Assembly (NCBI GenBank): GCA_021325275.1 | Contig: JAJPHL010000005.1 | Location: forward strand, 1-64,000 | DNA length: 64,000 nucleotides | Direction of reading: 5' to 3' | Source: Terriglobia bacterium | GTDB taxonomy: Bacteria > Acidobacteriota > Terriglobia > JAJPHL01 | Part shown: positions 43,610-52,707 of the stretch, piece after piece | Layout of the letters: each line of letters begins with the position of its first letter | Position numbering within the stretch: position 1 is the stretch's first letter | The notes under the pieces: generated by a model | The model's input: only the letters and a program-made list of their open reading frames with translations | Database searches by the model: none | What the model was told of the DNA's origin: nothing | Made by a program: the position numbers and the translations under genes

Positions 43610-45226
43610 TTAATCGGGATGGCCGTCCAATCCGATCCCTAAATGGCGTTCGCGTTTGGTCTCCTCTTCGAAGTTGCGGGCGCGCGCCTGCAACAAATCG
43701 TGCAACGCCACGCTGCCGACCGGTTTCATCGGCGCATCCCGCTCGACCACCGGAAGCGCGGTCAGTTTGTTCTCGGCCATGCGATAGACCACCGTGCGCA
43801 GCGTCTCATCGGTGAACGCGACTTGCGACGCGTCAGACGTACCGGGCATGGGCGGCAGTTCCACGCGCATCACGTCGGCCACTTGCAAAACTTCCAGCGG
43901 ATCCACTTCGTACTCGCGACTCAAGTGGAATCCGCGGCGGCTCAGTTTTTCAGTAAGAATCGACCGCCGCATCACCAGCACCGTGAAGCCGTGCGCCACG
44001 GTGGTGGCGATCAAGAGCGGCAGGATCACGTTGATGTCGTGCGTCAGTTCGAGCAGGAAGATCACGCCGGTGAACGGCGAGCGCATCGTGCCGCCCATCA
44101 CGGCGCCCATACTGACCAGCGGCCAAAATCCTACACCGCAGTCCGGCAGAAAGCGTGCCTCCAATCCGCCGAGCGCGCCGCCCATCATCAGCAACGGCGC
44201 GAGCACGCCGCCCGACGTTCCCGATCCCAGCGCGATCGCCCAGATGGCGCCCTTCACAAGCAAAATTCCGCCGATGGTTTGCACCGGCACGTGACCTTGC
44301 AGCAAACTACCGATGGTGTCGTATCCCACGCCGAGCGCTTGCGGGAAAAGCCATCCGCCGAAACCCACGGCGAGTCCGCCGAGCACCGGCCACCACATCC
44401 AGTGAAACGGCAAGTGTCCGAACAAATCTTCCGCCGCGTAAACGGCCATGGTCAGCAGTGACGACAACGCGCCGGCCAGCAATCCCGCGATGACGCACGC
44501 GCCGATCGCCGCCACGCTCAAGAAAGTTGGATGCGGCGGCGTGACGAACATCGGCCCGGGGCCGAGCAATCCACGGCGCAAGAATGCCGCGACGGCGCAC
44601 GCCAGCGCCACCGGCACGAGGCTCCGCGGTTTCCACTCGAACAGCAGCAATTCCACGGCGAGCACGGCGGCTGCCAGCGGCGTGGCAAAGGTCGCCGACA
44701 TTCCCGCGGCCGCGCCTGCCACCAGCAGCGTCTTGCGTTCCGCTCCGCTCAAGTGAAAAAACTGCGCGACGATCGATCCGAACGCGCCGCCCGTCATGAT
44801 AATCGGTCCCTCCGCGCCGAACGGTCCGCCCGATCCGATGGAAATGGCGGAAGACAGCGGCTTCAGCACCGCGACGCGCGGTTCCACCCGGCTGCCGCGC
44901 ATCAGAATCGCTTCAATCGCTTCGGGGATTCCGTGGCCGCGGATTTTTTCCGATCCGTAGCGCGCCATGAAGCCGATGACCAAGCCACCCGCGGCGGGAA
45001 TCAAAATCACCCACGCGCCCAAGTGATGTCCGGTTGGCGAAACCAGCGCCCAATCCCAGCGTCCGAAGAAAAACAAATTGGTGAAGAGCCCGATCAGCCG
45101 GCTCAAGGCCCAGGCCACGCCGCTGGCCAGCGCGCCGATGGCACACGCCAGCAACGCAAGCGGCACGACGCGCGTCGTGGTCGTAAAATCGCCCAGGTCC
45201 TTCACTCGGCTGGCGTCATGCGCCAT
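43610..45226 (-). CDS. ClC-family chloride channel/antiporter with CBS domains (copy 2)
   Basis: A 538-residue ClC protein. It has GHGIPEAIEAIL (GxGIPE selectivity motif), GSGGPFGAEGPIIMTGGAFGS (second motif with Glu), GSGTSGGVLAPLLMMGG (third) and a C-terminal CBS pair (QVADVMRVELPPMPG.., LRTVVYRMAENKLTALPVVERD). It is only distantly similar to copy 1, so not a recent duplication. ATG 45226 was chosen over an upstream in-frame codon at 45247 because GGAGG lies exactly 7 nt before it. An ATATCGT palindrome lies 24-40 bp upstream. Confidence 0.9.
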   Translation of the reverse strand: MAHDASRVKDLGDFTTTTRVVPLALLACAIGALASGVAWALSRLIGLFTNLFFFGRWDWALVSPTGHHLGAWVILIPAAGGLVIGFMARYGSEKIRGHGIPEAIEAILMRGSRVEPRVAVLKPLSSAISIGSGGPFGAEGPIIMTGGAFGSIVAQFFHLSGAERKTLLVAGAAAGMSATFATPLAAAVLAVELLLFEWKPRSLVPVALACAVAAFLRRGLLGPGPMFVTPPHPTFLSVAAIGACVIAGLLAGALSSLLTMAVYAAEDLFGHLPFHWMWWPVLGGLAVGFGGWLFPQALGVGYDTIGSLLQGHVPVQTIGGILLVKGAIWAIALGSGTSGGVLAPLLMMGGALGGLEARFLPDCGVGFWPLVSMGAVMGGTMRSPFTGVIFLLELTHDINVILPLLIATTVAHGFTVLVMRRSILTEKLSRRGFHLSREYEVDPLEVLQVADVMRVELPPMPGTSDASQVAFTDETLRTVVYRMAENKLTALPVVERDAPMKPVGSVALHDLLQARARNFEEETKRERHLGIGLDGHPD

Positions 45227-45249
45227 GTAGTATCCTCCAGCGAACAATT

Positions 45250-45266
45250 ATATCGTAAAACGATAT
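45250..45266. promoter_or_regulatory. Perfect ATATCGT-AAA-ACGATAT operator-like palindrome
   Basis: A 7+7 perfect inverted repeat lies between the divergent ClC (45226) and SRPBCC (45306) genes, just upstream of the SRPBCC -10 hexamer TACGAT (45291-45296). Palindromes of this type are common targets of ArsR/PadR-like repressors, which often control SRPBCC genes; no such repressor gene is in the window. Confidence 0.5.
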
Positions 45267-45305
45267 GAATTTACGGCGTCCGGCGAATGGTACGATGGTT
45301 CCCTT

Positions 45306-45836
45306 ATGAAAAGATTGGCGATTCTTTGTATGTTCCTGACCGTTGGAGCGTCGGCCACAGTGAAAGATTCCGCGGCCAATGGCTTTACATTGACGCAATC
45401 CTACGACGTCGCAGCCTCGCCCGCCGACGCCTATAAGAAGTTCCTGGCCGTCGGCGAGTGGTGGGAGTCGTCGCACACGTTCTCGCAGAACGCGCACAAT
45501 TTGAGTATTGAGGAAAAGGCGCAAGGATGTTGGTGCGAGAAATTGCCGGGTGGCGGGGGTGTTCGTCACATGGAGTTGATCTACTTCGCGCCGGGGAAAA
45601 CGCTGCGCTTTTCGGGCGGCTTAGGTCCATTGCAAAGTTTCGCGGGGGCGGGAGCGATGACGATCACGTTCACCGCGAAAGACGGCGGCACCCACGTCGA
45701 CATGAGTTACGCGGTCTTTGCATATTCGCCGACGGGTATGGCGGCGCTCGCGCCGGTTGTGGATAACGTCCTGGCTGTCCAGTTCGGGCGTTTCAAGAAC
45801 TTGGTGGACAGAGGTAAGCCCGACGCGGCGAAGTAG
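45306..45836 (+). CDS. SRPBCC-family protein with signal peptide
   Basis: A 176-residue protein: signal MKRLAILCMFLTVGASA, then a START/SRPBCC (AHSA1-like) fold with YDVAASPADAYKKFLAVGEWWESSHTFS, CWCEKLPGGGGVRHMELIYFAPGKTLRFSGGLGPLQ and GAMTITFTAKDGGTHVDMSYAVFAYSP. It would bind a hydrophobic ligand in the periplasm. TACGAT ends 9 nt before the ATG. Function unknown. Confidence 0.8.
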   Translation: MKRLAILCMFLTVGASATVKDSAANGFTLTQSYDVAASPADAYKKFLAVGEWWESSHTFSQNAHNLSIEEKAQGCWCEKLPGGGGVRHMELIYFAPGKTLRFSGGLGPLQSFAGAGAMTITFTAKDGGTHVDMSYAVFAYSPTGMAALAPVVDNVLAVQFGRFKNLVDRGKPDAAK

Positions 45837-45854
45837 GCTGTCACAGCAAAAAGC

Positions 45855-47504
45855 ATGGCGATGGCTCCAGCGACGCTGCATCAAGGCGATCTCAACCTCG
45901 CCGAGTACGTCGCGCAAGTCCTCGTGCTCGTCGCGGCGTATTTTGTTCGACGCTCGCGCTGGATTCTTCCATTGCCGTCGCCGCGACGTCCCTGGCATGC
46001 GGCGGCGGCCCTCGCCGCAGGGACGATGGCGCTGCGCTTTCTTCTCATTCCGTGGATGCCCGTTCCGGTGCCGGGCGTCCACGATGAATTCAGCTACCTC
46101 TTGCAAGGAGATACGTTCGCGCACGGCCACCTGACAAATCCCACGCATCCGATGTGGCGATTCTTCGAGAGCATGCATATTTTCCACGTGCCCTCGTATC
46201 AGTCGATGTATCCGCCGATGCAAGGATTGATCTTGGCGGTCGGCGATTTGCTCGGCAATCCGTGGATTGGCGTGTGGCTCGCATGCGGTGCGATGGTCGC
46301 GGCGTTGGTGTGGATGTTGCAAGCGTATCTGCCGCCGCGCTGGGCGGTGCTTGGAGGATTTCTCGGCGCACTGCATTACGGATTGCTCAGCTATTGGATG
46401 AACAGCTATTGGGGCGGCGCGCACGCGGCGATCGGCGGATCGCTGGTGTTAGGCGCGATCGGCCGATTGCGCAAGCGTCCGTCGTTGGTTCTATCGCTCA
46501 CCTTCGGTATTGGCCTCGCGATTCTCGCGAACTCGCGACCATTCGAAGGCGTGCTTTTCACGATCGGCGTGTTGATCACGCTCGATCGCCGCCTGCTGAG
46601 GCAATTGGTAATTCCCGTGGGCATCGTGCTTCTCGCTGCAGCGATCGGCATGGGAATTTACTTCAACGCCGTCACCGGCAGTCCGTTTCGGATGCCGTAT
46701 CAAGTGAATCGCGCGACGTACGGTTGGCCGATGACGCAGTTTTGGCTGCCGACTCCCGTGGTCGAGCCATCGATCCACAAACCGATGCGCGATTACTACA
46801 ATTGGGAAAAGCAAGCCCACGACCAACTGCGCTCGCCGGGCGCGCTGTGGAACGAGTTTTGGTTGCGCGTTCGCCGGCTGTGGAGTTTTTTCCTGGGGCC
46901 GTTGCTGACGCTGCCGCTAGTGTTCTTCGGTGAGCGCGCCTGGCGCTACGTGCGCACGCGGCGGCTCGCCCCGCCGTTCCTGCTCGTCGTCGCGGGCGTG
47001 ATGGCTGGACAGTCGGCGACGCCGCATTACCTCGCGCCCGTCGCGGGGATTTTCCTGATCCTCGCAGTGCAGGGAATCCGCCTCCTTCGTGCGCGGCGCG
47101 CGCAGGAGCCGCAGAGCACCAGAATCGGTATGTTCCTCGCGCAAGCGCCACTGGTCATGCTCGTGATGATCGCGGCGCTGCGGCCGTTCGCGATCCTCCC
47201 GATGGGCGACGGCGCAATGTCGTGGTGCTGCGTCACCCCCGGCAACACCAAGCGCGCGGAAATCGCCGCGCAACTGGCGCGCCAGTCCGGGGATCAACTT
47301 GTGTTCGTCCACTACAATCCGGATCACTACTTTCACGTCGAATGGGTTTACAATGCGGCGGACATCGATCGGGCCAAAGTCGTTTGGGCGCGCCAAATCG
47401 ACGGCGACGAAGATCGCAAGCTGCTGGCCTATTTCCACGACCGCACGGCGTGGATCGTTTTGGCCGACGAGGACCCGCCGCGGGTCATGCCGTATCCGCG
47501 ATGA
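45855..47504 (+). CDS. Multi-pass membrane glycosyltransferase-like protein (GT-C type)
   Basis: A 549-residue protein with about 10-11 hydrophobic helices. PVPVPGVHDEFSYLLQGDTFAHGHLTNPTHP, an early periplasmic loop with the D-E pair, resembles GT-C polyprenyl-phosphate sugar transferases; HIFHVPSYQSMYPPMQGLIL follows. The C-terminal roughly 150 residues form a soluble domain (GDQLVFVHYNPDHYFHVEWVYNAADIDRAKVVWARQID). Donor and acceptor are unknown. It starts 19 bp after the SRPBCC stop and is followed closely by a serine hydrolase. Confidence 0.7.
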   Translation: MAMAPATLHQGDLNLAEYVAQVLVLVAAYFVRRSRWILPLPSPRRPWHAAAALAAGTMALRFLLIPWMPVPVPGVHDEFSYLLQGDTFAHGHLTNPTHPMWRFFESMHIFHVPSYQSMYPPMQGLILAVGDLLGNPWIGVWLACGAMVAALVWMLQAYLPPRWAVLGGFLGALHYGLLSYWMNSYWGGAHAAIGGSLVLGAIGRLRKRPSLVLSLTFGIGLAILANSRPFEGVLFTIGVLITLDRRLLRQLVIPVGIVLLAAAIGMGIYFNAVTGSPFRMPYQVNRATYGWPMTQFWLPTPVVEPSIHKPMRDYYNWEKQAHDQLRSPGALWNEFWLRVRRLWSFFLGPLLTLPLVFFGERAWRYVRTRRLAPPFLLVVAGVMAGQSATPHYLAPVAGIFLILAVQGIRLLRARRAQEPQSTRIGMFLAQAPLVMLVMIAALRPFAILPMGDGAMSWCCVTPGNTKRAEIAAQLARQSGDQLVFVHYNPDHYFHVEWVYNAADIDRAKVVWARQIDGDEDRKLLAYFHDRTAWIVLADEDPPRVMPYPR

Positions 47505-47506
47505 AG

Positions 47507-47512
47507 TAGAAT
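47507..47512 (+). promoter_or_regulatory. -10 hexamer (TAGAAT) of the serine hydrolase gene
   Basis: TAGAAT ends exactly 6 nt before the ATG at 47519 with no Shine-Dalgarno between (CTTCGC), the leaderless arrangement seen repeatedly here. Confidence 0.45.
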
Positions 47513-47518
47513 CTTCGC

Positions 47519-48715
47519 ATGAGGCTCACCACCGCCGTCCTTTTCGTCGTCTGCGCGGCCAACGCACAAAACGCGCCGGGCTACGATTTCACGAAGCTCC
47601 AAGAAGCGCTGGGCGGCGCGATCTCGGCGCATCAAGTCGCGGGAATCTCGCTGCTGGTGATGCATCACGGCCAAGTGATCTTCCAGTCCGCCTACGGACA
47701 GTTGGACATCGAAAGCCACGTGCCGCTCTCCACCGATTCCATCTTGAATCTCGCGTCGTCGACGAAGTGGATCAGCGCCACCGCGATGATGATGCTGGTC
47801 GACGACCGCAAAATCTCCCTCGACGATCCGATTTCGAAATACTACGTGGAGTTCGCCAACTTGCCCGTGCACGGCGCGGCGGGTGAAAAGGCGAATCCGA
47901 CTTTCCGCCAGTGTTTTTCGCACACCGCCGGGTACGTCGAGCAATCGCCGGAGTTGGGATTTCCCGATCTTACGCTGCACGATTCGGCGGCGGCGATTCT
48001 GAAATCGCATCCGGAATTAGTGGCGCGTCCCGGCACGGAGTTTCGCTACGGCGGCGTGTCGTATCAAATGGCCGGCGCGGTCATCGAGCGAATCGCGGGT
48101 TCTACGTTTGAGGATTTTCTGCGCCGCCGCATTTTTGGACCGCTCGGCATGAACAACACAACGTTCAATCCCTCCGGCGATCAACTCCGCCGCACGGGAC
48201 CGGTGTACGCGCCGCAAACGGAAGGTGGATTTCGTATGGTCTTCCCGCCGCCCGACGGAACCAATCGCAACTCACGCGTGGCCGGCGGTCTCTACTCCAC
48301 GCTGGCCGACTACAGCCATTTCCTCGAGATGCAGTGGCGCAACGGACGCTATCACGGCGTGCAACTGATCTCCAACGATTCCGCGATCACGCTGCGCACC
48401 GACCAAGCGAGCAAGGCGAAAATCGTATACTCGCCCGGCGGAACAACGCACTATGGTCTCGGCACGTGGCTGAACGAAATGGACGCGAAGGGCATTGGAA
48501 CCGTGGTGAGCGACGGCGGGGCTTTTGGAACCTATCCCTGGATCGATTACAAGCGCGAAGTGGTCGCCGTGCTGTTCACGCAAACGCCGCTGGCGCAATG
48601 CCGCGAGCTGGTGGAAAAAACGATTCCGGAAATTGTCCGCGCCACCGTCGACGCCGGACCGCCGCGATCATTGAAACCGGAGATTGAAAAACCGGCGCGA
48701 AGGATTCCGCAATAA
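47519..48715 (+). CDS. Serine beta-lactamase-like hydrolase (class C/esterase EstB family)
   Basis: A 398-residue exported protein. A short signal (RLTTAVLFVVCAANAQ) precedes the beta-lactamase/DD-peptidase fold. The catalytic Ser-x-x-Lys motif is SSTK in NLASSTKWISATAM; the Tyr element is FRYGGVSYQMAG, and SDGGAFGTYPWIDY stands for the KTG-like strand (here G-G-x-F). The family covers AmpC-like enzymes, carboxypeptidases and esterases, so substrate is uncertain. Unrelated closely to the second such gene at 51237. Confidence 0.85.
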   Translation: MRLTTAVLFVVCAANAQNAPGYDFTKLQEALGGAISAHQVAGISLLVMHHGQVIFQSAYGQLDIESHVPLSTDSILNLASSTKWISATAMMMLVDDRKISLDDPISKYYVEFANLPVHGAAGEKANPTFRQCFSHTAGYVEQSPELGFPDLTLHDSAAAILKSHPELVARPGTEFRYGGVSYQMAGAVIERIAGSTFEDFLRRRIFGPLGMNNTTFNPSGDQLRRTGPVYAPQTEGGFRMVFPPPDGTNRNSRVAGGLYSTLADYSHFLEMQWRNGRYHGVQLISNDSAITLRTDQASKAKIVYSPGGTTHYGLGTWLNEMDAKGIGTVVSDGGAFGTYPWIDYKREVVAVLFTQTPLAQCRELVEKTIPEIVRATVDAGPPRSLKPEIEKPARRIPQ

Positions 48716-48848
48716 TTTGGAGTGCGGCGACTTGTCGCCGCTTTCGACGTGCGAGGGGTGACTCGCACGCCCGGTTGTAACAACGCTTGAGCGCGGCCCG
48801 CGACAAGTCGCGGGCTACCAAAGCGGTGACAAGTCGCCGCACTCCAAA
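48716..48848. repeat. 29-nt inverted repeat with two inner hairpins between convergent genes
   Basis: Arms 48716-48744 and 48820-48848 (TTTGGAGTGCGGCGACTTGTC and complement) match over 29 nt with one mismatch. Inside lie TGCGAG..CTCGCA and CCCGCGAC..GTCGCGGG hairpins. It occupies the whole gap between two convergent genes and should terminate both. Confidence 0.8.
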
Positions 48849-48851
48849 AAA

Positions 48852-49379
48852 TTACTCGAACGCTGGAGTTTCGCCAAACTTTTTCGCGAGTCCCGTCATG
48901 AACGCGGTCATCGACGCCGTGGGATCCATGAATTTCCCAACCACGCGAAACACCGGATTGTAGACCTCGCCGTTCTCCGTGATCTTCAGTTTGCTGCCGC
49001 TGCCGTCGGGCGTGATTTCATAGATCCACGCTCCGCCGAACGCGAGTCCCGGACCGATCTGCCTGACTAATTTGCGAGGGGCTGCCGCTTCAATGGTAAT
49101 CAGCGTCATCTCGCCCATGGCGTTGTATTCCTTCCACGTCTCGCGCCCATTGGAATCCGGCTGCTTCTCGATCTTCTTCAGTTCCGCGCGCCATTGTGGT
49201 TGCGCCGCGTAATCGGTGAGCGCTTGCCAGACCGCTTCCGGCGATTGCTTCAGTCTGAGCGTGCGGGAAGCCGTGTGATTCTGCGGCAGCGCGTAACCGA
49301 TGCAGACGAGCAGCACGATCAGCGCCGCACCTCCGAGCACAAACCATAGAGTCCACATCGCCCAACCTCGTTTTGCCAT
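48852..49379 (-). CDS. Membrane-anchored SRPBCC-family protein
   Basis: A 175-residue protein. An N-terminal transmembrane helix (MWTLWFVLGGAALIVLLVCIGYAL) precedes an SRPBCC domain: ASRTLRLKQSPEAVWQALTDYAAQPQWRAELKKIEKQ, WKEYNAMGEMTLITIEAAAPRKLVRQI, and FMTGLAKKFGETPAFE at the end. A polyketide-cyclase-like fold anchored in the membrane; ligand unknown. The start lies 3 bp after the lepA stop, so it is a downstream cistron. Confidence 0.8.
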   Translation of the reverse strand: MAKRGWAMWTLWFVLGGAALIVLLVCIGYALPQNHTASRTLRLKQSPEAVWQALTDYAAQPQWRAELKKIEKQPDSNGRETWKEYNAMGEMTLITIEAAAPRKLVRQIGPGLAFGGAWIYEITPDGSGSKLKITENGEVYNPVFRVVGKFMDPTASMTAFMTGLAKKFGETPAFE

Positions 49380-49382
49380 TTG

Positions 49383-51185
49383 TTAATCGTCGGAATCCAC
49401 GCGCAAGACAGCGAGGAACGCTTCCTGCGGAATGTCCACGCGACCCACGCGCTTCATGCGCTTCTTGCCTTCTTTTTGCTTTTCGAGCAGCTTGCGCTTG
49501 CGCGTGATGTCGCCGCCATAGCACTTCGCCAAGACGTTCTTGCGAATCGCCCCGACGGTTTCGCGCGCAATCACGCGGCTACCGATGGACGCCTGCAGCG
49601 CCACTTCGAATTGCTGGCGGGGAATCAGTTGCTTCATCTTGTGCACCAGCGACTTGCCACGCTCGTACGCGCGATCCCGGTGCACGATGATCGACAACGC
49701 GTCGACCGTTTCGCCGGCGACGAGAATATCGAGCTTCACCAGCGGCGACTCCCAAAATCCCGAGAGATGATAGTCCAGCGAGGCGTAGCCGCGTGACGCC
49801 GATTTCAGGCGATCGTAAAAGTCCAGGACGATCTCGTTGAGCGGCAACTCGTAGGTGAGCATCACGCGGCCCGGCCCCAGATACTCGAAGTTTTTCTGGA
49901 TGCCGCGCTTCTCTTCCGCCAGCGCCAACAAATTGCCGACGTACTCCTCGCGCGTGATGATCGTGGCGGTGATCACCGGCTCTTCCACTTTGTCGATTTC
50001 GCCGGCCACCGGAAAATCCGCGGGATTCGTTACGTCGAATGTCTTGCCATTGGTGCCCGTGATGCGGTAACGCACGCCGGGCGCGGTGGTGATCAAGTTC
50101 AGGTTGAATTCGCGCTCCAGGCGTTCCTGCAAAATCTCCATATGCAAGAGCCCCAAAAATCCGCAGCGGAATCCAAAGCCCAGCGCGACGGAACTCTCCG
50201 GCTCGTAGAAAAACGACGAATCGTTGAGACGCAGTTTTTCGAGCGCGTCGCGCAGCGGCCCGTGATTGTCGGCGTCCACGGGATAAAGTCCCGCGAAGAC
50301 CATGGGCTTTGATTCTTGAAATCCCGCCAACGGCGCCGACGCGGGATTCTCCGCGCTGGTGACCGTGTCGCCGACCTTGGCGTCGGAAACGCGCTTAATG
50401 TTGCCGATCACGAAACCGACTTCGCCCGCCTCCAGGCTTTCCACCACCACCGGCTTCGGCGTCAGAACGCCCAATTGTTCCGCCTGGTAGATTTCGCCGT
50501 TCGACCACAGCTTGATCTTCATGTTGGTGCGAATGGCGCCGTCGAACACGCGAACCAGCATGACGACGCCGCGATAAGCATCGAACCAGGAGTCGAAAAT
50601 GAGCGCGCGCAGCGGCGCATTGGGATCGCCCTTCGGCGGCGGAATGCGCTGCACGATCGCTTCGAGCAACTCCTCCATGCCGACGCCGGTCTTCGCGCTG
50701 ATCAACAGCGCATCGTGCGCGGCGATTCCGATCACGTGCTCGATTTGCTCGCGCACGCGGTCCGGTTCCGCCGACGGTAAATCGATTTTGTTGATCACCG
50801 GAACGATTTCGAGATTGTTGTTGGCGGCGAGATAACAATTCGCCAGCGTCTGCGCTTCCACGCCTTGGGTCGCGTCGACCACCAGAAGCGCGCCTTCGCA
50901 CGCCGCCAAGCTACGCGACACTTCATAGCTGAAATCGACGTGACCCGGCGTGTCGATCAAGTTCAGCTCGTAATCCTGGCCGTCTTTGGCGTGATATTCC
51001 AGGCGCACGGCGTGCGACTTGATGGTGATGCCGCGCTCTTTCTCCAGGTCCATGGAGTCCAGGACTTGGGCGGACATCTCCCGGGCGGTCAAAGCGCCTG
51101 TCATCTCGAGGAGACGGTCGGCTAAAGTGCTTTTCCCGTGATCGATGTGGGCGATAACGCTGAAATTGCGGATGTGCTCAGCCAA
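49383..51185 (-). CDS. lepA: Elongation factor 4 (LepA)
   Basis: A 600-residue translational GTPase that remodels stalled or mistranslocated ribosomes. The GTPase motifs are [13 protein letters not shown] (P-loop), [15 protein letters not shown] and NKIDLPSA. The LepA-specific C-terminus follows: [107 protein letters not shown]. The annotated start is TTG at 51185, which begins the conserved [15 protein letters not shown]. Confidence 0.97.
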   Translation of the reverse strand: MAEHIRNFSVIAHIDHGKSTLADRLLEMTGALTAREMSAQVLDSMDLEKERGITIKSHAVRLEYHAKDGQDYELNLIDTPGHVDFSYEVSRSLAACEGALLVVDATQGVEAQTLANCYLAANNNLEIVPVINKIDLPSAEPDRVREQIEHVIGIAAHDALLISAKTGVGMEELLEAIVQRIPPPKGDPNAPLRALIFDSWFDAYRGVVMLVRVFDGAIRTNMKIKLWSNGEIYQAEQLGVLTPKPVVVESLEAGEVGFVIGNIKRVSDAKVGDTVTSAENPASAPLAGFQESKPMVFAGLYPVDADNHGPLRDALEKLRLNDSSFFYEPESSVALGFGFRCGFLGLLHMEILQERLEREFNLNLITTAPGVRYRITGTNGKTFDVTNPADFPVAGEIDKVEEPVITATIITREEYVGNLLALAEEKRGIQKNFEYLGPGRVMLTYELPLNEIVLDFYDRLKSASRGYASLDYHLSGFWESPLVKLDILVAGETVDALSIIVHRDRAYERGKSLVHKMKQLIPRQQFEVALQASIGSRVIARETVGAIRKNVLAKCYGGDITRKRKLLEKQKEGKKRMKRVGRVDIPQEAFLAVLRVDSDD

Positions 51186-51196
51186 TGTTTTATTCT

Positions 51197-51217
51197 CTCA
51201 TATGAGCGTCTCATATG
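51197..51217. promoter_or_regulatory. CTCATATGAG palindrome and direct repeat between lepA and a serine hydrolase
   Basis: CTCATATGAG (51197-51206) is a perfect 10-bp palindrome, and TCTCATATG recurs at 51196-51204 and 51209-51217 with a 13-nt period. It lies between divergent genes just upstream of the hydrolase -10 (TACGAT, 51225-51230). Possible operator; no regulator is adjacent. Confidence 0.35.
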
Positions 51218-51224
51218 GACGTGC

Positions 51225-51230
51225 TACGAT
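51225..51230 (+). promoter_or_regulatory. -10 hexamer (TACGAT) of the second serine hydrolase gene
   Basis: TACGAT ends 6 nt before the ATG at 51237; the gap is GACCCC, with no Shine-Dalgarno. Same spacing as at 47507, 55680, 57627 and 62294. Confidence 0.45.
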
Positions 51231-51236
51231 GACCCC

Positions 51237-52475
51237 ATGAAAAAGGGGTTGATCGTTTTCCTTCTCGTCCTCGCTGCTCTGTGTGCCGCGCAAGCGCCAA
51301 AGTCCGCCGATACCGCCTACTCGCCGGAACGCCTGAAGCGCGTTACGGAAATGTTCGACCAATACGTGGAGCAAAACAAGATCGCGGGCGCGGTGGGATT
51401 CGTCCTGCACGACGGAAAGCCGGTCTACGAACACGCCGCGGGATGGTCCGACAAAGAAGCGCATCGCAGAATGACGCCGAGCACGATTTTCCGGATCGCG
51501 TCGCAGAGCAAAGCGTTCACGAGCGTGGCAATCTTAGCTCTGCTGGAAGACGGAAAACTTTCGCTGAACGAACCTGTGGGCGATTTCATCCCCACGTTCA
51601 AGAGGACCACCGTGGCGCTCGACACGGGCGAACCCGTGCCGGCCAAGCGCGCCATCACAATTTTCGATTTGCTCACGCACACCGCGGGCATTTCCTACGG
51701 AACGAATCCGCAAGTGGCGGCGCTGTATCAAGCGAAGGGATTGGGACCCGCCGCGGGATACGGTTGGTACACCGCCGACAAAGACGAACCGATCTGCACG
51801 ACCATGGAACGCCTGGGTACGCTGCCATTTGTCGCGCAGCCGGGCGAAATGTTTGTCTACGGATACAACACCGACATTTTGGGATGCGTGGTGGAGAAAG
51901 CGTCGGGGATGCCGTTCGATGAATTTCTGCGCAAACGCATCACGGGTCCGCTGGGATTGAAGGACACGCGATTCTTTGTTCCGCCGGCGGAGCGCGATCG
52001 CTTGTCGGCGGTTTATTCAAGCGGAGCCGGAGGCGCCGTGCGGGCGCCTGAGGGCGCAAAGGGTCAAGGCGCGTACGTCGATGGTCCGCGGAAAAGTTTT
52101 TCGGGCGGCGCGGGACTCACCTCCACGGCGCACGATTACGCGCGATTCCTCGAGATGATCCGCCGAGGCGGCGAGTTGGACGGCGTGCGGATTCTCGCGC
52201 CGCGCACGGTAGCGTTGATGACCACCAATCAAATCGCCACGCTGCACTCGACCACCGGCCTGGGCTTCGGCTTGGGATTTGAAACCGTGGATCGCTACGG
52301 CGCGAAAGGCATGGCCGCGGTCGGCGCCTTCGGATGGGGCGGCGCGTACGGCAGCACGTATCAAGTGGATCCAGCGAGTCATTCGGTGGTCGTGCTGATG
52401 ATCCAGTTGATCCCCAACATGACGGACATTCAGACGAAGTATTCGGATCTCGTGTATCAAGCGCTCCTACGATAA
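51237..52475 (+). CDS. Serine beta-lactamase-like hydrolase (class C/EstB family)
   Basis: A 412-residue exported protein. The signal peptide is KKGLIVFLLVLAALCAAQ. The SxxK motif is SQSK in FRIASQSKAFTSVAILAL, with YGYNTDILG in the Tyr position and GWGGAYGSTYQVDP as the third (K/H-x-G-like) strand. The family includes AmpC, D-aminopeptidase and EstB-like esterases. ATG 51237 was chosen since the longer frame starts inside the divergent lepA region. It is one of two such enzymes within 4 kb, perhaps for peptidoglycan or xenobiotic ester turnover. Confidence 0.87.
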   Translation: MKKGLIVFLLVLAALCAAQAPKSADTAYSPERLKRVTEMFDQYVEQNKIAGAVGFVLHDGKPVYEHAAGWSDKEAHRRMTPSTIFRIASQSKAFTSVAILALLEDGKLSLNEPVGDFIPTFKRTTVALDTGEPVPAKRAITIFDLLTHTAGISYGTNPQVAALYQAKGLGPAAGYGWYTADKDEPICTTMERLGTLPFVAQPGEMFVYGYNTDILGCVVEKASGMPFDEFLRKRITGPLGLKDTRFFVPPAERDRLSAVYSSGAGGAVRAPEGAKGQGAYVDGPRKSFSGGAGLTSTAHDYARFLEMIRRGGELDGVRILAPRTVALMTTNQIATLHSTTGLGFGLGFETVDRYGAKGMAAVGAFGWGGAYGSTYQVDPASHSVVVLMIQLIPNMTDIQTKYSDLVYQALLR

Positions 52476-52476
52476 C

Positions 52477-52625
52477 CACAGAGATCACGGAGAATACAGA
52501 GGACACAGAGGACACAGAGGACACAGAGGACACAGAGGACACAGAGGACACAGAGGACACAGAGAAAACCTAAACCCATTGAATGAATTGGGCGTTTTTC
52601 TCTGTGTTCTCTGTGACCTCTGTGG
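52477..52625. repeat. 9-bp tandem repeat (ACAGAGGAC) inside a long hairpin
   Basis: About seven and a half copies of the 9-nt unit GGACACAGA run from roughly 52495 to 52564. Flanking CCACAGAGATCACGGAG (52477-52493) and CTCTGTGACCTCTGTGG (about 52608-52624) face each other as inverted arms. It separates two co-directional genes. The array is not CRISPR: units are contiguous with no spacers. Confidence 0.85.
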
Positions 52626-52707
52626 CAAAATTCCTCTGTCGTTTCTGCAATAAAATCTTAAGGTCTTCGTTATGACCTCTTAGCGGTTCTCCTCAGACAA
52701 TCGAGGA

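Noticed and set aside
52495-52564. Short regular repeats as a possible CRISPR array
   Set aside because: Units are 9 nt and contiguous with no spacers, and no cas genes are present.
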